A stretch of DNA of 64,000 nucleotides from Bosea sp. 685. Lineage in GTDB: Bacteria > Pseudomonadota > Alphaproteobacteria > Rhizobiales > Beijerinckiaceae. The translations under genes were made by a program, and so were the position numbers. Under the pieces are notes generated by a model that searched no databases, was not told the origin of the DNA, and was given only the letters and a program-made list of their open reading frames with translations. Positions 59,814-64,000 of this stretch are shown piece after piece. Positions within the stretch are counted from its first letter, which is position 1, and each line of letters starts with the position of its first letter. The stretch is taken from positions 6,518,295 through 6,582,294 of the forward strand of contig NZ_CP134779.1 of NCBI RefSeq assembly GCF_031884435.1. Direction: 5' to 3'.

Positions 59814-60973
59814 TTATAGCAGGCGGGACCTACGGAGAGAGATGTTATTATCCTCGCTGGGATCAGATCTACGGGTCCGGATTGAGATCTGCGGTTGCCC
59901 TCGCTGACGTATCATCGGGCAGTACACTCTGCAGCTACGTGCCGAATGAGTGGCTCGCCGATGTTCAGGCGACACTTTCAAGTCTCGGGCTCAGGGGAAA
60001 TCTCAGGCGCACGGAGAGCCCGCCAATTACGTTTTCCTACCTTCACACCTTTGACCGGATAGAGATCGCCGAGATTACGCCAACCGAGCGCCTCCTGGAG
60101 GTAGAGGGGGACGCGGTTCTGCGCTTTGGCATGATCGAAGGCGACGCCAGGGTGCAGGGCAACAGGGTTGTCTTTGACCGCCAATCCTCACCGGGGACTT
60201 TTCAAGCCAACGGCTCCCACGCAAACAGTCTGGTCCAGATCGCAACGCACATCGAATTACTGGAGTTGGCGAATGCCGCGCGTGGATCTGCCCTCAACAG
60301 CATGAAGCTTATCGAGCGATTGCGTGAAGGTGTCATCGCACTGACCGAGCAGACACCACGGCTAAAGTACACTCTCGCCAAGGACGGTTTAGGCGGGCTA
60401 GTTCTCTTCCAGGGCGACGAGGCCGTCACTATCCCCAGCTACGCGGCCGAGAGCTATTTCCGTATCGGGGCTGGCGACGTCATCGCCTCTGCCTTCGCGC
60501 ATGCCTGGGGCGAGCTCAAGATGCCGGCTGATGAGGCTGCTGACTATGCTGCCCGTTGTTCCGCATACTTCGTTGAAGGCCCGCGGCTACCGTTGCCGAG
60601 CCCTAGGGATCTTTGTGGTCGGTTGGTGACAACCGAACGCAAGGAGAACCTTCGGATTCTCGGGATCGGCGATTTTGAGCTGCAGGCATTGCTGCGCGCG
60701 ACGGAGAACTGGCTGGAGCATCTCGGCAAGTCGGCGCTCTATCGGACCTTTGACCCGGATGATCCCCAGCCGCCCGAAGATGTCAGCGATCTCGTGCTTG
60801 TGGGTTCCCGCATCACGCGAGGCCAACTCGACGCGATTGCCAAGGCCGCTGTCCGTCCAGCTGTTGTATTCTGGCCTGGTGGCTCGATGCACCTCGCACG
60901 AGAACTGTTTCCAGACGCCATGATCGCCAACGACTACGCGACTGCTCTTTTTCATGCCATGCGGAGCGCCTGA
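59810..60973 (+). CDS. PfkB-type kinase with degenerate deoxyribosyltransferase-like domain
   Basis: 387 residues, paralogue of the gene at 57686. The kinase part aligns throughout (MIIAGGTYGERCYYPRW, AVLRFGMIEGDA, and IGAGDVIASAFAHAWGE with GAGD at 220-223). The C-terminal part (about 275-387) still ends like a deoxyribosyltransferase but lacks the YLAGPFF and GTLFEIGYA motifs, so that half is probably inactive. This suggests an active/inactive pair, perhaps a heteromer. Confidence 0.78.
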   Translation: MIIAGGTYGERCYYPRWDQIYGSGLRSAVALADVSSGSTLCSYVPNEWLADVQATLSSLGLRGNLRRTESPPITFSYLHTFDRIEIAEITPTERLLEVEGDAVLRFGMIEGDARVQGNRVVFDRQSSPGTFQANGSHANSLVQIATHIELLELANAARGSALNSMKLIERLREGVIALTEQTPRLKYTLAKDGLGGLVLFQGDEAVTIPSYAAESYFRIGAGDVIASAFAHAWGELKMPADEAADYAARCSAYFVEGPRLPLPSPRDLCGRLVTTERKENLRILGIGDFELQALLRATENWLEHLGKSALYRTFDPDDPQPPEDVSDLVLVGSRITRGQLDAIAKAAVRPAVVFWPGGSMHLARELFPDAMIANDYATALFHAMRSA

Positions 60974-60975
60974 CA

Positions 60976-61749
60976 GTGAAGGCGCCAATTTTTCGAGGGC
61001 TGAATCGATCTCGGACTGAGCGCCGATCTACCCCCTCATTGAGCAAGGACGAACTCGAACGCCTCGTCCGGGAGGCTTATGAGCACTGGATCAAGTTCGT
61101 AGAATTCATGGATGAGCGTACCCACACGCGGTGGGTTTTTCGGGGTGTGGGTTCGCCCACTCATCTGTTCGTGCCGAGCGTCGGTCGCAGCACCGCGTAC
61201 AATGCCCTGGATGAAGTCCGAGTTTTTCGCGCCTTTCAGCGCTCTGCCGGATCGATGCTTGAAACGTCACTCAGCAATGACTGGGAATGGCTCGCCGTCG
61301 CTCAGCATCATGGATTACCTACGCGACTGCTCGATTGGTCTACCAATCCATTAGTCGCCTGCTTCTTCGCGGTGGCTAGCGGCTCCCAGGATGACGACGC
61401 CGTGGTGCACAGTTTTAGCATTTCCGAGGAGTACACGGTCGACCCCGGAAAGCATTCCGATCCATTTGCGATCGACAAAGTTCTGTTCTTGCTACCGACC
61501 AAAACCGCGGCCAGAATCGTCAATCAGAGGGGGCTATTCTCTGTGCACCCGAAACCGGATGTGCCGTGGGATTCCGGTAACATTGCGAGCTTTACGATAC
61601 CGGCGCGAATGCGAGCTAGATTTCGCCGTCGGCTCTTTAAGATGGGCGTTGACCACAGTCACATTTATCCAGACTTGGGCGGTCTCTGTGAAACCCTCAA
61701 GTGGCGCTATGAGGCCGGCATTGGCATCGGCACACCGATGATTGGATGA
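60976..61749 (+). CDS. FRG domain-containing protein
   Basis: 257 residues from a GTG start two bases after the previous stop. FRG signatures: WVFRGVGSPTHLFVPSVGR (about 48-66) and VAQHHGLPTRLLDWSTNPLV (about 107-126). FRG domains recur in defence islands and toxin-like proteins without a defined activity. It is the likely effector of the operon (inference). It overlaps the next open frame at 61742 but the preferred start there lies just after its stop. Confidence 0.82.
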   Translation: MKAPIFRGLNRSRTERRSTPSLSKDELERLVREAYEHWIKFVEFMDERTHTRWVFRGVGSPTHLFVPSVGRSTAYNALDEVRVFRAFQRSAGSMLETSLSNDWEWLAVAQHHGLPTRLLDWSTNPLVACFFAVASGSQDDDAVVHSFSISEEYTVDPGKHSDPFAIDKVLFLLPTKTAARIVNQRGLFSVHPKPDVPWDSGNIASFTIPARMRARFRRRLFKMGVDHSHIYPDLGGLCETLKWRYEAGIGIGTPMIG

Positions 61750-61753
61750 CCCC

Positions 61754-62083
61754 ATGGCAACTGAAAATCAGAGCCGGCAACGACAGATCGCCGAGGCCGT
61801 GCAAGCCCAGGAGGTTACAGACACCGAAGCCTGGTCCGCTCTCGACGCACTCTCAGGCAACACGGTGGTCGACACGGTCGAGACCTTCCTCGAAGAAATC
61901 CGGATTGACGGTGACGCCTTCTCCGGCCCACTGACGTGGTACGTGCTTCTCCGATATGGACAGGGCAATGTTGACCAGTTGAACACCTCCGAAAGTTTCC
62001 CAGGCGGTTTCGAGGGGCATTTCGAGGACGGGAGGCCGGTGATCGACAGGATGAGCGTCGATGTCTCATCCTTTTATGAATAA
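61754..62083 (+). CDS. Small acidic protein of unknown function
   Basis: 109 residues, rich in Asp/Glu (VTDTEAWSALDALSG, VETFLEEIRIDGDAFSGPLT). No family recognised. Last gene of the overlapping operon, four bases after the FRG gene. Its charge and position would fit an inhibitor or DNA mimic for the system (speculation). An upstream in-frame ATG at 61742 overlaps the FRG stop. Confidence 0.65.
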   Translation: MATENQSRQRQIAEAVQAQEVTDTEAWSALDALSGNTVVDTVETFLEEIRIDGDAFSGPLTWYVLLRYGQGNVDQLNTSESFPGGFEGHFEDGRPVIDRMSVDVSSFYE

Positions 62084-62254
62084 CGGTCCCAATGTCGCGA
62101 TCGGGCCGCCGGCACAAACACCAGCTGTAACCTGAGCGCGTCTACCCAAGAGCGGGCGTTTGTAACGTTGGCTTGGGGCATTCTGGCGCATTGGCCTCGG
62201 CATCAAACGGGATGCCCGGAAGCCGACGTTCCCGACGTCGGGAATGGGCCAATC

Positions 62255-62514
62255 TCAGTCGTATCGGGCTCCTATTGCAATGCGGGTCGTTCGGTCTTTC
62301 GCATCATCGCAAACGGCTCCGCGCGCGATCGCCCTCCCGATGGCGATGTAGTCCGCCACATCGAGCCGCTGCTCGCCCTTTCATATTGCGACACGAACGT
62401 CTGCCGCTGCGCGATCCGCGCTGCCAGTTGAGCATGTGCGACGCCAGCATCCTCGCGCGCCCGGATCAGGACCGCGAGCAGGGCTTTGCAGAGTTCGGAG
62501 CGTGTTGAAGCCAA
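62255..62514 (-). pseudogene. XRE HTH regulator split by a one-base deletion
   Basis: Frame 1 reads ELCKALLAVLIRAREDAGVA, HAQLAARIAQRQTFVSQYER, the usual small HTH protein. At about 62377 one G is missing (AGGGCGAG instead of an expected AGGGGCGAG) and the other frame gives GEQRLDVADYIAIGRAIA to a TGA at 62255, exactly the family ending. The start is uncertain; TTG 62514 is the nearest candidate. Confidence 0.65.
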
Positions 62515-62579
62515 AGCCGGTGCCGATCCGAGCGGACCGGCAACCCGAATGCCGGACACCCCCAAATCTGCCGTCTCGC

Positions 62580-63452
62580 CTAATAATGAAAGGTCCAAAG
62601 CAGGCTCTCGCTCAGCCCCTTCAGCGCCTCGACCGCATCCGGGCGCTCGCGGGCCAGCGTGGTGATCAGCGCGTCGGCGACGGCGAAGGCGGCGGTCGGC
62701 GAGTTCGGCAGGAAGCTGTTGCGAGCCGGGGCGAAGAAGGTCATGTCGGCCAGCGGCACCAGCGGCGATGAGGGTCCGTCGGTCAAAGCGAGCAGGACGG
62801 CGCCGCGCTTCTTGGCGAATTTGGCGAGCTCGAGCGTGTTGCGCGAATAGCGCGGCAGCGAGATCGCGATGACGACATCCTCCGGACCGGCCGAGAGCAT
62901 ATGGCGGACGGCGCGCTCCGGCCCGCCGCGCGAAGAGGCGAAGACGACCTCGGCGTCGAGATAGAGCGCCAGCCCGTCCTCCAGGAAGGCGCCGACATAG
63001 TAGCTCGCGCCGGAGCCGACGATGAAGAGGCGGCGCGCCTTCAAGAGCAGGGCGATGGCGCGGTTGACCGTCTCCTCCTCCAGCGTCGCGATCGCCTCGT
63101 CGAGATTGGCAGCCTCGCGCTTCAGCGTCGTTGTCATGGTGGAAAAGACCGAGCCCGCCGTGGCGCGGGCATCGGCGAGGCCTTCCACCGGCCCCATCGC
63201 GACCTTGAGCGCCGCCGACAAAGCGGCGCGGAAATCGCCGTAATTGCGATAGCCCAGGGCCCGGACGAAGCGGGTCACGGTCGCGGTCGAGGTGCCGCTC
63301 TTTTCGGCCAGCCCCTCGATGGTGACGGTCGCGGAATCGAGCGGGCTCTGCAGCACGAAATCGGCCGCCTTGCGATGGCCCTCGCTGAGCGAGGGGTAGA
63401 TCTGGGCGATGCGGTTGGCGAGATCCGTCGTCGGCTTCAGGGCGCGTGACAT
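62580..63452 (-). CDS. MurR/RpiR family transcriptional regulator
   Basis: 290 residues: N-terminal HTH_6 (YPSLSEGHRKAADFVLQSP and GLAEKSGTSTATVTRFVRAL, about 47-66) and a SIS sugar-phosphate isomerase-like domain (LFIVGSGASYYVGAFLEDGL, about 142-161; VVIAISLPRYSRNT). It is divergent from the peptide-type binding-protein gene at 63553 and probably regulates it. The in-frame extension upstream of 63452 is not family-like. Confidence 0.88.
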   Translation of the reverse strand: MSRALKPTTDLANRIAQIYPSLSEGHRKAADFVLQSPLDSATVTIEGLAEKSGTSTATVTRFVRALGYRNYGDFRAALSAALKVAMGPVEGLADARATAGSVFSTMTTTLKREAANLDEAIATLEEETVNRAIALLLKARRLFIVGSGASYYVGAFLEDGLALYLDAEVVFASSRGGPERAVRHMLSAGPEDVVIAISLPRYSRNTLELAKFAKKRGAVLLALTDGPSSPLVPLADMTFFAPARNSFLPNSPTAAFAVADALITTLARERPDAVEALKGLSESLLWTFHY

Positions 63453-63552
63453 GGCTTTCCCACTGATTGACGTCGGATCATTTTCATGTTTCCTAACTCG
63501 TGAAAATAAAGCTGTCAAAAAACGACTGGCTCAGGGAACGGAGACGAAACCG

Positions 63553-64000
63553 ATGCGTCAGCGCGCGCTCATCACCATCCTGCTCGGCGCCACCCTACTG
63601 AGCGCCAATATGCTCAGCGCTCCTGCCATGGCGCAGACGCTGCGCATCGCGCTGGCTTCCGAGCCGACTGCCGTCGACCCGCATTATCACGACCTCACCC
63701 CGAACAACGCACTCGCGATGCATCTCTTCGACGGGCTCGTGCTTCAGGATGAGAAGCAGGCCCTCAAGCCCGGCCTTGCCGCGTCCTGGGAGAATGACGG
63801 CCGGAATCGCTGGACCTTCAAGCTGCGCCAGGGCGTGACCTTCACGAACGGCAAGCCCTTCACCGCCGAGGACGTGGTCTTCACCTTCTGCCGCACGCTG
63901 AAGAACGAGACCAAGGTCTCCGGTTCCTTCGCCGACATCACCGGCAATTTCGCCTCGGTCGAGACACCGGATGCGCACACGCTCGTCATCACCACGACCG
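63553..64000 (+). CDS. ABC transporter substrate-binding protein (SBP_bac_5), truncated by window end
   Basis: The first 149 codons of a DppA/OppA-type protein: signal peptide MRQRALITILLGATLLSANM..APAMAQ, then LRIALASEPTAVDPHYHDLT, LFDGLVLQDEKQALKPGLAA and VTFTNGKPFTAEDVVFTFCR, the standard family opening. The stop lies beyond 64000. GGAGAC precedes the ATG. Divergent from the RpiR regulator. Confidence 0.9.
   Translation, partial: MRQRALITILLGATLLSANMLSAPAMAQTLRIALASEPTAVDPHYHDLTPNNALAMHLFDGLVLQDEKQALKPGLAASWENDGRNRWTFKLRQGVTFTNGKPFTAEDVVFTFCRTLKNETKVSGSFADITGNFASVETPDAHTLVITTT

Larger units (their letters stand above)
53534..62580. mobile_element. Probable genomic island after tRNA-Gly
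   Basis: Visibly lower GC, single copies of defence-type genes (HNH nuclease, OGG-like glycosylase, QueC-like, FRG), a tyrosine recombinase and two frameshifted genes lie between tRNA-Gly and the conserved RpiR gene. Borders are inferred from composition and content; attachment repeats were not found. It may be mosaic, with the HNH/GNAT part separate from the recombinase part. Confidence 0.5.

Noticed and set aside
57686..60973. Reading the PfkB proteins as ordinary ribokinases of a sugar operon
   Set aside because: There is no transporter or sugar regulator, the C-terminal transferase fusion is atypical, and the genes are locked by overlaps to QueC-like and FRG genes.
56206..62083. Assignment of the island operon to type IV CBASS
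   Set aside because: Although QueC- and OGG-like genes are shared, no CD-NTase, TGT-like gene or recognisable CBASS effector is present.
53510..62600. Search for a second copy of the tRNA-Gly 3' end as island attachment site
   Set aside because: No repeat of CCCTTCTCCCGCTCCA or its T-arm sequence was found by eye downstream, so an att pair cannot be claimed.
1..64000. CRISPR array
   Set aside because: No regularly spaced direct repeats with unique spacers were seen; the repeats present are dispersed palindromes.

Overview
The window is high-GC alphaproteobacterial chromosome. The combination of Irr with ICE-type iron boxes, a MucR-type regulator, homospermidine synthase, an Omp19-like lipoprotein, a fused CspA pair and many Rhizobiales-style palindromic intergenic repeats points to the Rhizobiales, most like Bosea or a close relative (inference from gene content, not a database match).

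Layout. 0.2-1.6 kb: iron regulation and storage (irr, bfd, bfr) with two palindromic Irr boxes. 1.9-7.4 kb: MOSC protein, LysR regulator, DUF1127 protein, FAD amine/amino-acid oxidase, double cold-shock protein, beta-carbonic anhydrase, YggU and YggT. 7.5 kb: tRNA-Ala(CGC), then a MucR-family regulator. 9.3-18.3 kb: LysR regulator and the NAD-dependent Mo-formate dehydrogenase operon fdsGBA-fdhD-fdsD, followed by an OFA-type oxalate/formate transporter. 18.4-21.9 kb: a zinc-starvation unit (Zur-like box, COG0523 GTPase, TonB receptor). 22-28 kb: a cobalamin riboswitch, a 35-codon leader ORF, a methyltransferase and a peptide/nickel-type ABC transporter whose first permease has a frameshift. 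28-32.6 kb: acetyltransferase, ferredoxin reductase with a MOSC protein and MHS transporter, and a divergent XRE-cupin regulator. 33-37 kb: Omp19-like lipoprotein, RidA, DUF4337, OpgG. 37-45 kb: the polyamine pair (ornithine decarboxylase with a structured leader, homospermidine synthase) bracketing an acetyltransferase and a glycerol-phosphate-type ABC transporter with a phosphodiesterase. 45.2-48.3 kb: two repeat-rich periplasmic proteins (Sel1, TPR) flanked by an exact 76-bp direct repeat made from the hss 3' end. 48.5-53.3 kb: MFS transporter, LON-domain protein, thioredoxin-TPR, prolyl-tRNA deacylase-like protein, DUF2459.

From tRNA-Gly(GCC) at 53.5 kb to about 62.5 kb the sequence changes character (visibly lower GC, defence-type and decayed genes): HNH nuclease, frameshifted GNAT, an integrase without a good start codon, an XRE regulator on a perfect 16-bp palindrome, an OGG-like DNA glycosylase, then a tightly overlapping seven-gene operon. 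That operon holds two copies of a small protein plus PfkB-type kinase/nucleoside deoxyribosyltransferase pair, arranged around a QueC-like 7-deazaguanine synthase and followed by an FRG-domain protein and an acidic small protein. I consider this the best candidate for an undescribed system, probably nucleobase-based defence. Core sequence resumes with an RpiR regulator and a solute-binding protein cut by the window end.

Recurring oddities: three single-base deletions that each split an otherwise good gene, two independent 17-bp tandem duplications over start codons that create hexapeptide mini-ORFs, and palindromic repeats that have become part of coding sequences.
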